Below are positions 12,320 to 24,900 of a DNA stretch of 64,000 nucleotides, piece by piece. The stretch spans positions 1,168,185-1,232,184 of the forward strand of contig CAJFCJ010000002.1 in NCBI GenBank assembly GCA_904063045.1, given 5' to 3'. The first letter of the stretch is position 1. Every line of letters begins with the position of its first letter. The notes under the pieces are model-generated. The model made no database searches, had not been told where the DNA came from, and saw nothing but the letters and a program-made list of their open reading frames with translations. This DNA is from Dimorphilus gyrociliatus. Lineage: Eukaryota > Annelida > Polychaeta > Dinophilidae. The position numbers were made by a program, and so were the translations under genes.

Positions 12320-13158
12320 ATGAATACAAAAGAAAAAACACCTCAAGAACAGGCGCAGGAAATATTCCGCCAAGAAGCCCTTAAGAAACTTCAAGCACGT
12401 GGAGGAGCCGACAAAGTCCGAATTGGTGGCAAGGTACGCAATATTTTAAAAAAAATTTATAATGACATTCAAATGACCATGATGATACCAAAACCATGCC
12501 TGACTGCTACACCATATAATAATGGAGGCACAGCTCAACAGGACTGATATTAATTTATCTATTATAGGTTGACTACTAAGTAACGACATGATTTTAACGA
12601 ATTTCTTGTGTTTTTATAGGGTTCTGCCAGACGTAAGAAGAAGGTAGTGCACAAAACCGCCACCACCGACGATAAAAAACTTCAAGCATGCTTAAAAAAA
12701 CTTAGCGTAAATAGCATACCCGGCATTGAGGAAGTGAACATGATAAAAGACGATGGAAATGTAATACATTTTAATAACCCAAAAGTACAGGCATCTCTGG
12801 CAGCGAATACCTTCGCCATTACCGGCCATTCGGAAATAAAACGTGGGTCCGCCATTTTTTTTAGTAATTTTTTTTTTAATTTTTTTTAATTTTTCAGCCA
12901 TCACCGAAATGCTACCAAACATCTTACACCAATTAGGAGCTGACTCAATTACGAGCCTTAAGAATCTGGCAACCCGAGTAACTAGTTCTGCCAGTAAGTA
13001 AACTAATATTTATATTTAGGAAAGATTTTTAATTTATTTCTATTTTTGCAGACGCGAGTGGAGAAAATAAACCCACAGCAGAAAACGATGAAGATGATGA
13101 AGAAGTCCCCAACCTCGTCGGAAATTTCGACGAACCATCAAAAACTGAAACGTCTTGA
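12320..13158 (+). CDS. BTF3: BTF3, beta subunit of nascent polypeptide-associated complex
   Basis: Ribosome-bound NAC beta subunit; with NAC alpha it shields new chains in the cytosol. Coding exons: 12320-12433, 12620-12842, 12898-12993 and 13052-13158. The protein has the NAC-beta core ([19 protein letters not shown], then NFNNP-like HFNNPKVQ) and a NAC domain continuing into [15 protein letters not shown]. The basic RRKKKVV stretch is the usual ribosome-contact motif. The acidic C-terminus ends [11 protein letters not shown]. The TTG just upstream in frame lies at the splice acceptor, so the ATG at 12320 is the start. Length (about 170) matches the family. Confidence 0.95.
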
Positions 13159-13287
13159 ACATAACTAAAATATGTCATTTTTTCTTTATACATTTAGTTT
13201 TGATCAAGTTTGTTGGAATTTGAGTATGGTTTTTAAAGTTTGCAGTCATCAAATCATCAAACTATTAATAAATAATAAACGCTTTGA

Positions 13288-14012
13288 TCAAGAAGTTAAA
13301 ATATCTTCGGCCTCATATTTGAAATCGTCTAATACAGTCGTTATTTTCTCATTTATAAGTTGCATTCTGAAAAATAAAATTTTGTTATTAAAGAGAACTT
13401 TTAATGGTTATATATAATTAACCGTTTTTGTAATTCCCCTAATTCTTCTTCGCTCATCTCCTCATCGTTCACACTTTTCTGCTGAATTTGTAGATCTCTT
13501 GTCTGTAATAATGCTGACTTTATAGAGTGAAAATGATAGGCCCTATAGATCTTACCAAGCCTAGTTTTTCAGCTTCACTTTCCTGAACTATTCTCATACA
13601 TTTGACTATCTGTTCACAACCACTTTGAGACTCAAAGAAGTTAATTATATCCATAATCTGAATAAAATAATTTCGATGAACATGTCAATGATGTAGACCT
13701 GAAACAAACCTGAGTTGAAATATCATTGAAACGTTCAGTGATTTGGTGGACAACTTGTTTGTAGCTCTCGAAATTATAATCTGGAGATGTCTTTAAGTAA
13801 TCCTCGAAGCTTCTACAATTAGGTTTACCGCATTCGGCGGTATTTTGATAATAAATCCTAGCTTTATGATTGCAAAAATAATCTTAACACGAAACCTACT
13901 TGTTTAAGGTATTGTATGCTTCCACTCTGTTTGTCTGCAAAGCAAGAAAATTTCGAACAGCAGATTTTGGAGTATAGTTTTGTTCATTTTGCTTCGAAAC
14001 TGTCTCCGGCAT
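13288..14012 (-). CDS. REX1BD: REX1BD-like protein (required for excision 1-B domain)
   Basis: Resembles the small animal protein REX1BD (C19orf60), named after an algal DNA-repair locus; its animal function is poorly known. The motif set matches: FLALQTNRVEAYNTLNK, then a helix with DYNFESYKQVVHQITERF, then a long coiled C-terminal half (SEAEKLGLTRDLQIQQK). Four or five exons; the last ends EAEDILTS. I start at MPETVSKQ (14012), because the longer upstream reading is hydrophobic and unlike the family. A CTCF-like site lies about 75 bases upstream. Confidence 0.75.
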
Positions 14013-14086
14013 GTTTTTCACGCATAAAAAGACCAACTGAAAAGAGTTAACAGTAAATAATAGTATAAAATGTATTCTGGACACGA

Positions 14087-14100
14087 GGCGCCCTCTACAG
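14087..14100 (-). promoter_or_regulatory. CTCF-like motif
   Basis: CTGTAGAGGGCGCC on the minus strand fits the CTCF core well. It lies upstream of the REX1BD-like start. Confidence 0.45.
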
Positions 14101-14269
14101 TTGAAATTCAAAGAAAACAATAATGCATTTCATTCGTACTTAAACAATATCTAGATATCTGCACATCCAAATTTACAGTAAAATATGTAACATTAATTTA
14201 AATCCTCTCCAACAAAAAAAACAGAAAGGGAACAAGTGTAGAATATATTGACAATTCTTTGACTAGCGT

Positions 14270-15410
14270 CTACATAAATTTGCTGTTATTCTGCAGCCTC
14301 TGAACATGTGTATAAATTTTGAGTGCAGGCCCCAATTTCAAGGACAATCCAGACAGAACATCAGACCTTTTGAGCAACAGCAAGGACTTTCCATCTATTT
14401 CCTGCTCACGAAAAACTTCTGCCTGGGCTTGGAATCCCACGTCTTTAAAGAACTTTACCACGTCTTCTATTGTCCAATCAAACGCGTCGGGTATCTGCTA
14501 CAATTTTAGACGTTTAATTTTATTTGAATCAGAAAGAAAGTAATTCTCACATCTGTTGACAAGACATTGGCTATAATTGGAACTTTTGAAGGTAGGGAAA
14601 CGCTTGTCTGATCGAATTGTACAGGGGACTCTGAAGGTGTTGGCAGACAAGACGCACCATTTTCTGAAGTTATTTTTTTAAATGTATTTTATTATTTTGA
14701 ATTATTTGAGCAAGATATAATAATTACCTATTACTAATTTTTCGGCAGACCCTTCAGATTCCTTTTCACATCTATTGCATACCCATTTTCCTGACGGTTT
14801 TTCAACAACCAAAGGTTTGTGACATTCCATATGATAACCCTTATCGCAAGCGTCACAGAAGAGCATAGTGCTCTGAGGAATTTTAGATTTAAAATATTAA
14901 TCTAAAGAAATGGTATTTTTCTTACTGGATCTCCCGAGTCACAGCAGACACTGCAGGTTTTGCAGTCGATACATTGCCAGGGTGAATGACGAGCTCGTTC
15001 TGCCAGAGATTTCGAATAATCCATGCAGGAAGGATGAGCTTCGGGAAGTAAAAATTAATCTTTATCATTTATTTTTACGGCTTATGATTATCTTACCTTT
15101 CGCTCTACAGTCTTTACAGAACAATAGTTCCTCTTTCTCACCAAGTTTATTACAATCAGCAGTTCGTTGGCAGTAATCACACCTATGTCCACTTTTGTTG
15201 TAGGTCTCTAGCATCTCGTCTGATATATCATTTTCCTCACCATCACCATCATTTAATCGAGCTCGTTTAGTTTCATAGTTAGTGTCCTCGTCATAAGGTT
15301 TACGCTAATCATGGATAAATTTCATCTCAATCTGTACCTATAGGCTTAAATCAGTTCCTTACCTTTTTCTTCGTGGTCATAATCTTCTTCCGAGTGCCTC
15401 CACGGTTCAT
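14270..15410 (-). CDS. Double PHD finger plus SAM domain chromatin protein
   Basis: Probable nuclear chromatin reader. After a basic N-terminus (MNRGGTRKK) come two linked PHD fingers. Finger 1 shows CDYC, LFCKDC, HPSC and CIDC; finger 2 shows CSVC, FCDAC, YHMEC and CNRC, so all zinc ligands are present in the DPF/KAT6 layout. The last exon encodes a SAM domain ([43 protein letters not shown]) very like SAMD1/SAMD13. KAT6 carries the double PHD and SAMD1 the SAM domain in separate vertebrate proteins. No acetyltransferase domain is present. Six exons or so; divergent from acetyl-CoA synthetase. Confidence 0.82.
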
Positions 15411-15944
15411 AACGAGTCTAAATTTTGCATGTATCAATGTATGTCACCGATCAATTAATCTGTAGGATTGCGATACTGTACCATACAATATGACGTTGGT
15501 GGTGCCATCTTTGGGTCGCTTCATCCAAAATGGCGCTATTTTCTTTAGCTCAAATAGACCTAAAAGTCACAATAGCTATTCACAGACTATTAGGCGTCAC
15601 GCTACCATTGTATATTGTTAACACACCTCACTTCAAATAATACTTGTTATGTATAATAATGCGTTATTATGAATCCCCTATAATGTATACCTATTAATTA
15701 TATCTTAAATTTTTAAAAAGAATATCGAAAGTTATCTTATACGTAATCAACATTGTTTTCCACTAAAGTTTAAAAAGCACTTTTTTTGACATCGGTTTAA
15801 ATATCTAAAAAAAAGTGTAGGAAGAAATTGCGCTAAGTGATCGATATAGATCAATTTATTGAAGGGAAAAGAAGCTTGAAAATCAATTTTCAGATGTCGG
15901 CGTTGACCCTAGATGGCGTGTGAAAGAGTCTCTTTGTACTAAAC
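15411..15944. promoter_or_regulatory. Divergent promoter of PHD-SAM and acetyl-CoA synthetase genes
   Basis: 534 bases with no gene. Contains a YY1-like CCAAAATGGCGC (15525-15536) near the PHD-SAM start and a CTCF-like CCTAGATGGCGTG (15908-15920) just 25 bases before the acetyl-CoA synthetase ATG. Confidence 0.5.
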
Positions 15945-18900
15945 ATGGCGACTGATCGGCTGATTTTTCAACCTTTGCAACGAATTCAAGAAAATGCACA
16001 TGTTAAATCTTTTGAAGAATATAAGACATTACACACTGAGTCTGTTCAAGAACCGAGTAAATTTTGGGGAAAAATTGCAAAACAATTTTATTGGAAGAAG
16101 GAGCCTTCAGCCGAAAAATTTTTACAATACAACTTCGATGTCAAAGAAGGTAGCATATCTATCAAATGGATGGAAGACGGCGTAACAAATGTCTGCTACA
16201 ATATGCTTGATAGAAATGTTAAAAACGGTCTTGGTGATAAAATAGCTTTCTATTGGTATAAATGATATATTATCATCTATAAGAGAATTTATTATTAACG
16301 CAAAGACATTTTTCAGGGAGGGAAACGATCCAGAAGATTGTGGAAAAATTACTTATAAGCAGCTCTTGGAGAAAGTTTGCAAGTTCTCTAACGTCCTAAA
16401 ATCCCTTGGTACTATTTTAATGATTTTTTTTTTATCAGAATACGTGAACTCTATAACTTTATTTTTTGCAGTATATTTTTAAATTTTAAATAACTCTTAT
16501 AAAATATTTTTAGGAGTGAAAAAAGGAGATACAGTTGCCATTTACATGCCTATGATAATTGAATTGACTGTAGCTATGCTGGCTTGCGCCCGTATTGGAG
16601 CAGTTCACTCCATAGTTGTACGTGTTCTTATTTTCCTAATTGAATATTTAATTTAATAATAATTTCTTATTTGAGTATTATTAATAATGTTGTGATGTAC
16701 AAAAAAATATCCAAAAAAAAACAATGTAGTTTGCTGGCTACTCGATGGAATCGTTGGCGGAAAGAATTATAGGATCCTGCTGCAATATTATAATCGTAGG
16801 AGGTACGATAGTAATAATTTTATAGATGAAAAAACACTTTTATCAGAATTCCTGTAGTTAGTCTTATCACGATTCCCTCGATGTAGCTTCAACAGAAGTC
16901 TTGTTTATTTTTAGAGATCAATTTAGTCATCCTACTTTTTTTCTGTTTACGAATTATATTTATTTTACTTAGTTCGGAGGATTTTCCTCTACGTCCTTAG
17001 CTGAGAGATTGATGGATGGAAACTGTCATGTCGTTATTACAGCAGGTTGGACTTATTCATTTAGATAGACATCTTTTATCGTATACATATATTGTTAACG
17101 ATGTGCTCCTTGATATATTTGTAATTGCCGTATGTTATTTTCCTGTCTTATCTATAAACCTTTCTTTTCTTTAGATGGAGTTTGGAGAGGAACAAAATTA
17201 TTGAATCTGAAAGCGATTGTAGATGGCGCTCTTCAAATATGCGAAAAAACGTTAGTTCTACATACTCGTTTAATATGAAACTTAAAATAAATAAGCTCGT
17301 TATAGAAATCATAAAATTGAAAAGTGTGTTGTCGTAAGACACTTATCACCGGATATGGAAAAAATTGTTGCTGATGAGGCTGGGGATTCATCGAACAATA
17401 GCGACGATGATCCTATTGCAAAGCGACCTTGTCGCACGCTAGAGTTAAAATGGAGAAAGGGTCGGGACGTTTGGTGGCATGAACTAATGAAAAATGCTGC
17501 CCCAACGTGCGAGCCAGAATGGCTAGAAGCCGAAACCCCTTTGTTTATGCTGTATACCAGGTAATTAATATCGCTATCCTTATTTTTAATTAACCTATGA
17601 TAATATTTTTTCAAGTGGGTCAACTGGAAAACCAAAAGGTGTTCTACACACTCAAGCCGGATATATGTTATATGCCGCTACAACTTTTAAATACGTTTTT
17701 GATTATCATGCCGAGGATATTTATTGGTGCACTGCCGATGTTGGCTGGATCACAGGACATAGCTATGTGTGTTACGGTCCACTCGCTAATGGTGCAACTA
17801 GTATTATAGTAATTATTCAATAATTAATATTATTATGTTATTATTTATCTGAATTCTTCATTAACTCAGTTTGAAGGAGTACCACTTTATCCTGATCCAG
17901 GACGATTTTGGGCCATTGTTGAAAAATACCAAGTTAGCAAGTTCTATACGGCTCCAACTGCCATAAGAACTTTAATGAAATATGGAGATGATTACGTTAA
18001 AAAGTACGTTTTCCTTTTACCCTTTGGAAGACTTTAATTATTTATTCTAACAAAAAGGTATGACACCACTTCTTTAAAAGTACTTGGAACTGTAGGAGAA
18101 CCAATTAACCCTGAAGCCTGGTTATGGTATTATAATGTTATTGGTAATGGTCAAGCAGCCATATCAGATACTTTCTGGCAAACAGAAACCGGTGGTCACG
18201 TCTTAACGCCCTTACCTGGGGCAATTCCACTTAAACCCGGCTCTGCGGTATAAATTTGTAAGATTTTATCAATTTATTAAAATATATCCTTTTTTCAAAA
18301 TAGACTTTTCCATTCTTTGGAATAATGCCAGAGCTATTGACAGAAGATGGCCAAATCATCACAGAGGCAAACGTTGAAGGCTATTTGGTGAGTTAATCTT
18401 ATTATTTTTTGCTTATTGAATTAGTAGAGTTTTCCTAAGTTTTGGTTTTCCCAAATTACGTCAGGTATTTAAACAACCGTGGCCCGGTATAATGAGAACT
18501 GTATTTGGTAACCATGAACGGTTCGAAACGACTTACTTTAAAAAGTTTCCCGGCTATTATTGCACTGGGGATGGTAAGCAATTAAATATCCAATGCATAT
18601 CGTTATTGAGCTTGTACTGCAGGAGCGAAGCGTGATGAGGACGGATATATTTGGGTTACGGGTAGAATTGACGATATGCTCAACGTTAGTGGTCATCTAT
18701 TAAGTACGGCCGAAATTGAATCCTCTTTAATAGAACATCCTAACATTGCTGAGGCAGCTGTTGTTGCCCGGCCACATGATGTAAAGGGCGAATGCTCTTA
18801 TTGCTTTGTTACACTCTGTGAGGTATGCAGCACTTATGGAAAGTTTTTAAATCTGATACAATAATTTTTTTTCTTTTTTGAAAAGGGAGCTGAATTTAAC

Positions 18901-19131
18901 GAAGAATTGACAAAAGAATTAATTAAACTTGTCAGACAAAAAATTGGACCATTTGCTCAACCTGAATTTATTCAGGAGGCTCCAGGACTACCAAAAACTA
19001 GATCCGGAAAGATAATGAGACGAGTTTTACGGAAAATCGCAGTTAACGATAGAAATTTGGGTGATGTGTCAACTATGGCCGATGAAAGTGTAGTGGAAAC
19101 TTTATTCTCTCTTAGACCGAAAGGAGCGTAA
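15945..19131 (+). CDS. ACSS2: Acetyl-CoA synthetase (AMP-forming), ACSS2-like
   Basis: Makes acetyl-CoA from acetate, ATP and CoA through an acetyl-AMP intermediate, for lipid synthesis and histone acetylation. Family motifs: [16 protein letters not shown] (P-loop, across a splice), [39 protein letters not shown], and [11 protein letters not shown] with the conserved catalytic lysine. It begins [10 protein letters not shown] and ends SLRPKGA. About 13 exons. No mitochondrial targeting signal is obvious, so the cytosolic/nuclear ACSS2 type is likelier than ACSS1. Two alternative 73-base exons (16730-16802 and 16973-17045) occupy the same place in the reading frame; including both or neither breaks the frame. 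Confidence 0.95.
16730..16802 (+). other. Alternative exon A of acetyl-CoA synthetase
   Basis: 73 bases, preceded by TAG and followed by GTACGA. Enters in phase 0 from ...GAVHSIV and reads [18 protein letters not shown] and on to IIVG, leaving one base for the next exon. Same length and phase as exon B; 10 of 24 residues are identical. Confidence 0.8.
16973..17045 (+). other. Alternative exon B of acetyl-CoA synthetase
   Basis: 73 bases between TTAG and GTTGG. Reads [18 protein letters not shown] and on to VITA, then joins DGVWRG in the next exon. It looks closer than exon A to the usual family sequence (FGGFS..., VITAD). Confidence 0.8.
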
Positions 19132-19255
19132 ACTCTCTGAGCTTCGATAATTAGATGATTGTTTTTCTTTAGCTATTATCAAAGAGAAAATAGTAATCAT
19201 TCCGGTTTGATTTAAATACATAGTAGATCGTAAGTGATCGATCAGTAACTCGTTT

Positions 19256-20755
19256 CAAGTGTTGTTCACGAGTGTTGAATTTGGAGTATATTTCTTTTCA
19301 GCGACTTTTTCCTTGTAACTCTATCACAACTTGCAAGAAATATTGCATAGTGTACTCGGCAACTTGTAGAGTCTCAGTAGACATTGCTAGATTCGTTTAA
19401 CGTAATATTACCGTTATTGAAAATACAAAAACAATAGATAAAATAAAACAGAGGCGTAAACTGCAACCTTTGTATAATATCAAGACATACTTTGATAAAA
19501 AACATAGATCTTGCTCTCCATTCCTAGAAAATTTTACTATCATAAGTCACAAAACGATTCCGAGTCGATTTTATTAATCTGGGTTTCAAATATCCAAAAA
19601 GCGTTAAGGATAAAAAGAAGACATTATAAACACGATTGCGTAACAAGATCTTCGACTGCTCTAAATTATTTACTAAAAAGATGCACGCTCATTGCAGGTG
19701 TCCTCTGGATGTTTAATTTTGAAGTTAAATTTTATCCATCTGATCCAGCGGAACTAAAAAAGAATATCACTAGGTTTGTTTTTGTGATTCGACGGATAAC
19801 ACATGCTTTACTTGGATCATATATTGTTCAAGCTGAACTAGGAGATTACGATCCAGCCGAACATGGACATGATTTTAGCTACTTAAAAGATATGAAGTTT
19901 GCTCCTCAGCAGACCGAGGACTTGCTTATCAAAATTTCCGAACTGCATAAACAACACAGGTTCGTTTTGCAATGCTTTGTTAAATCTCATTACATACAAT
20001 TCGTTGTTAATTAAAGAGGTCAAAAGCCGGATCAGAGCGAATTGCATTATCTTGAAAATGCTAAAAAATTGGCTATGTATGGTGTCGATATGCATCAAGC
20101 AAGGGTAATAATATATAAATTTTTTACAACCTGAATTAACATCAGGGAGCAGAATCAATAACGTATTCTCGCCATCTACAGGATTCGGGAAGTGTTGAAA
20201 TCATGTTAGGAGTATGTGCTAGTGGACTCCTAATTTATCGAGATCGACTACGAATCAATCGTTTTGCTTGGCCTAAAATCTTGAAGATTTCATATAAGCG
20301 AAATTACTTCTACATCAAAATTAGACCGGGAGAATTGGATAACATCGAAAATACCATTGGATTCAAACTGGCTAGTCACAAACTAGCAAAACGTTTGTGG
20401 AAAACTGCTGTTGAACATCATACTTTCTTTAGACTGAAAGAAGCAGAACCAATTATGAAAAAAGGAATGGTAATTGGTCCTAATAAATATAGGTTTGTAT
20501 AATCTTAATAGTCTTTCTTCATTGATAAATTGCTTAAAAGTTATAATCAACTTGGTTAATTATAGGTATTCTGGAAGAACGCAATGGCAAGCTATGTCAA
20601 GTGAAGTTGATAGGGAACAACCGGCATTCCACCGAATATGGAAGCATTCTGACAATGGCATCTTATAAATATAGTTTTAAATAATCTCTATAATCTTTCT
20701 TTATTGATAAATTGCATAATAATTATATTCAACTTGGATAATACAGGTATTCTAA
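19256..20755 (+). pseudogene. Scrambled partial copy of the band 4.1 FERM region
   Basis: Pieces of the downstream band 4.1 gene in changed order. 19256-19345 resembles 23580-23665. 19335-19590 resembles 24985-25245. 19596-19623 resembles part of exon 2 (24291-24319). 19624-19798 resembles 25362-25540. 19799-20636 matches 25688-26525 with no mismatch I could find. 20655-20755 is a second, diverged copy of the intron at 26365-26460. It lacks the first FERM exons and exon 25570-25614, and the junction at 19799 removes the start of the next exon, so no full FERM domain can be made. Several short intact ORFs inside it are exon remnants. Confidence 0.85.
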
Positions 20756-21959
20756 ATATAATGAATATCTGAATAGCTAAACCATTAAAGAAATTATTGC
20801 GATGAGACGATCCGAGCGTGATGTGCAATTTTCTTTTCGTTGTAGTAATACAAAAACTTTGTGCTTTTCTATTTCTACATCTTTTTATCCGTTATGATCT
20901 TTCGCTTTCTTTCTCTCTTTCTCTCTCTCCAGCTGTTTCTTACTCTGTTTCAATCTAATATGAGTAAAGTACCCGTGGGTGGAGAAAGTATGAGTAATAC
21001 TCTAATTACAACGTGGTTGTAAGAGTTATAAAACTGTTTATTTATAGGCGACGTCTGTTATCCTAATTAGGGAGTCTGGTAGTCTGAAGCATCGGACAGG
21101 TTTTGTTATTGTTGCAGGTTACTCATGCACTGATAAAGAAATTAAGAATTTGATATATATCCTTAATCTTTATACAAACTTTGTTGAATAAATAAATGTC
21201 CGGGATAAAAATATACTTAATAACGAAGTGTGAACAGTTTGATATCTAATATAATGATGGACTGTACGAGTTTTTATGGAGACATAGATTTCCTACTAAT
21301 TCTGAAATTTACATGCAATTCATTAATTAAAAACAAATAACTTTATTGGCGGTTCCGATATTATCTATACAATTTATTTTTGCCCTCTTATTGCAATAAT
21401 CATTAATACGGACTTGAGTAAACTAAAAATAATTGTACGAAAAACGACGTATCTGCGCGCCCCCTATTGTTAAATTACAGCTGCATTGCAAGCAGACCGG
21501 AATTTTGCGGTGGGCTGAGTTCCCTGCAGTTGAGTCATTCGCTTTGCAGCTTTATTTCACTGTCGGATATCCTCACGGTAAAGGTTTGTTTGCTTTCATC
21601 GTATTTCTTTATATAGAAGATTCACTTATTCAGTACAAGTACTGTGATAGTGATAAGAAAATTATTACCTCGTACTTATCTTTCTAATGAGCATCAATTA
21701 CATAGGCAGTATTCAAAGAAAAGCGTTAAATTCATAAAAAATATAAACAAATGAATATAAAGCGATAGCAAAGCAGCACTTAAAATTCATAGTCATAAGT
21801 AGATATGGAACAGGAAGAGGCGAATAATTAACGGCCTAAACCGTGTACTGTCGTTTGGCAAATGTTCGACTACGCCGCTTTGGAATAATTAGATCTCGTT
21901 TCCGTCTTTGTTATATCTTTATACTTGCTAATATTCAAAAATTTTCGCTTATTTAAAGG
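20756..21959. promoter_or_regulatory. Upstream region of the band 4.1 gene
   Basis: Mostly AT-rich. A less AT-rich patch at about 21445-21600 has a CTCF-like site (21455-21469, minus CAATAGGGGGCGCGC) and ends in a possible donor, so it may be promoter or a 5' UTR exon. The 84-codon ORF there has no family features. Confidence 0.4.
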
Positions 21960-24900
21960 ATGACGGACGTAGAGGGTGACAAGGAGAAAATCGAAATGAC
22001 GGAAGTTAATGGAAATGTAAGTACAATTCGTAATTTTCTGCTATTCGTTCGAATTTATATAAACTTCTTGGAATGATTCAATGGATGACCGAGTCATTGA
22101 AATTTTCTGCTTGGTCGGCTATGTAAGATAAAAATACCAAGTATTTTAAGAGAAATTGTTTTCTTTATTTATTACACCGGGTTATTTGATATTAAACTAT
22201 ACGCATACAAAAATGACCTTCGAAAAACAACCTCGTTAATTATCTCTCTCTGAGTATTATAGTCATATTTATACTCCTCAACATCAGTTGTTCGATTATA
22301 CTCAATATACTTTATTACTAAACAATGGATAAAATGACCTCCGACGTTTTGTGTTTGACTCTGTGAGATCCCTGTGGGAAAATGATGTAATCGTGTTAGC
22401 TAGATAGCGTGAAAGTAGTAGTGTTATTCGGACTGAAGTAACAAAAAATGTTTTCTAAACTCTTAACAAAGATGCGTACCATTATAAAAAAAAAACCTCT
22501 GCAGATGGCGTGAGGTATAGGCAAATTATTCGTTCCAGACGCAACTCTGGAATAGACGAGGAATTCCTTGGGAATTACCATTTACTTTGGCGCTTTTGGC
22601 GCTAACCATCTAGGTCGAAATTTAAGCCTAGATGTACAATAAAATTCAAAAAAACCTGTTACATACACGTAACGCCACTAAATAGTTTAGTTAAAAGTAT
22701 GAAAAGTGTCCATGGAGTTACTCCAGATCCTATACCTATGGGCGAGTCTTTCCATCATCCTAGTTTCATTACTGGCAGTGCAATTTTATATGTCTTTGAC
22801 CATGCACCACGAAGGAAAGCAGATGGCAGAGCAATCGCCAGAACACTATGTAATGCAAAGCGAACCGTCACTTGCTGGTGAAGCGTCGATGGAGAAAGGT
22901 GAAGGTCATGCTTCGGGATGCTACGAAAGAAACCATCGACGGCGTCCACAAAACGCGAGAAGTATAAACAACGTCAAGAGTCTGCAGAGAGTACAAGTAC
23001 GCAAGCTTCCGGTTCCATAAGAGAGTTCGAGCTATTCAAGGAGTTTTGTTCTCCAACAAACCAGTATTTGGTTCGTTTCTCCCTCAACTTCTACAGCTGT
23101 GTTGTATTGTATACATCGAACACTAGTGCCTGGCCGGCTGCAATGCGCACATTTTTTTTACGCCAACGCCAAGCGTGCAGAGAACAAGTACACGATTGCA
23201 CGATAGCAAAAATGTTTGGTTTCTTTTTCTGTCTCATTTTTTACACGTACAATTTAATGAAGACTTTGAATTATGTTTTCTTAGGCCTATCTATTATTTT
23301 GTGCACTCTTTTCAGTAACCTTTTATTAAATTATGATTAACAATTAAACCTTATATTCTTCTTTATTTCTATATATTTTATTTTAATACTTAAACATTAT
23401 CAAGTACTTTAGACTATTATGTTCTCGAAAAGTCATAGTTCAAAAAGATTGAAAGCATCGCAAAAATTTTACGATTGTAGCTTTTGTAAAGCTTAAAATG
23501 ATTGGTCAATACGAATTGTATAATCATTGCTGATTGGTTAATGACTAACGGGGTTCGGAAAAGCCCCTGACTTATTACAGGTGTTGTTCAGGTGTGTTGA
23601 ATTTGAAGTTGTTTTTCTTTTCAACGACTTGTTTCCTGGTGACTCTATCACATATTGCTTAAGAAGAATTGTAAGTCAGACTACGCGATCAAGACCTAAT
23701 AATTTTGTAAAATAGTATAAATATAAACTTATTTTTTTGTGAGCGATATTCGAGTGCGGCGTCTATTCAATGGCTGCCGCTGCTACATTTAGGTCATAGA
23801 TATAACTGATAACATTTTTCTCATCGATTCTATCGTAAAATTTGTCAAGAAGCGAATTTCTTAGGATATTTTCGTTATCAGTATTAATCAGGTAAAAAGT
23901 AGTTCTATAGGGTGGCGCGGAAAGCGCTTTGGACTATCAATTTGTTGCTTGAAACTGTGAATCATTTATTATTTAGCCTCCTTGTACATTATCAAGCTGT
24001 TTCGCTTGTATTAACTAGAATTATTAACTAGATAAGGGAATTTTACTTTTTGAGGATACTATTGGATTAAAATTGGCCGCATATTTGCAGTCAATAAGGC
24101 ATTTTTCTGGTATTATTCATAACATTTACTTTTTTCATAAATATTCAATGTGTGATCTTTAGCGGAAGTACATAATACTCATACTAATTTTAACCTCTTC
24201 AGGAAGCACCGGTTGAAGTGTCTGAGAGTCAACAGACCCCAGTTACCACTCCATCCGAGGAAAAGAAGAATTCCACCCTAATTTCAGAAGAAAAAAGCGT
24301 AAAGGATAAAAAGAAGACAATGTCGGGAAAAGCTGTAAAGTGTAGAGTCATTTTACTCAATGGGGAAACTTTTGAGAATGAAATAGACGTAAGTTTCATT
24401 TATAATTAAACATTTCTGCTCCAAGTTCATTTGTGTAATTCGATACATTTGCTCCACTTCTAACAATATTAGTAACAGTCGAAGAGACTGGCCAACCGGA
24501 CTCTATTTTGTTTCAACTGTCATTGAGACCTTAAAGTCTTTTCTACTATTACTTTCAATAATGACCATCGCCTTAAAATACATTTTAGGCACGTTTCCGT
24601 TTAGCAAACACAAAATACACAATATAAAGTATCTATAGTTGTATAAGATAATAACTAATCGATTGTTATATTGATCAATCTATTTATTCCAGAAAAATGC
24701 TAAGGGGGAAGATTTATTGGAGAAAGTATGCTCGCATTTGAATTTGGTGGAGAGGGACTATTTTGGACTGTCGTTTAACGATACACAGAGTGTTAAGGTT
24801 TTCTATTGAAAAAAATTTCTTTACAATATAGTAAACATTTCATATTTTTTCTATTAGATGTGGCTGAATAACGAAAAGAAAATCGCAAAACAAATGCGAG

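Noticed and set aside
16803-16972. Retained intron between exons A and B
   Set aside because: Contains stops and frame breaks; good splice sites flank it, so it is intronic.
17218-17228. AGATGGCGC word in acetyl-CoA synthetase exon
   Set aside because: CTCF-like by sequence but explained by the codons for Val-Asp-Gly-Ala; similarly at 58627 and 20171.
19511-20014. ORF of 167 codons carrying FERM sequence
   Set aside because: It is an unspliced read-through of the scrambled 4.1 copy; upstream FERM exons are missing, so it is not a gene on its own.
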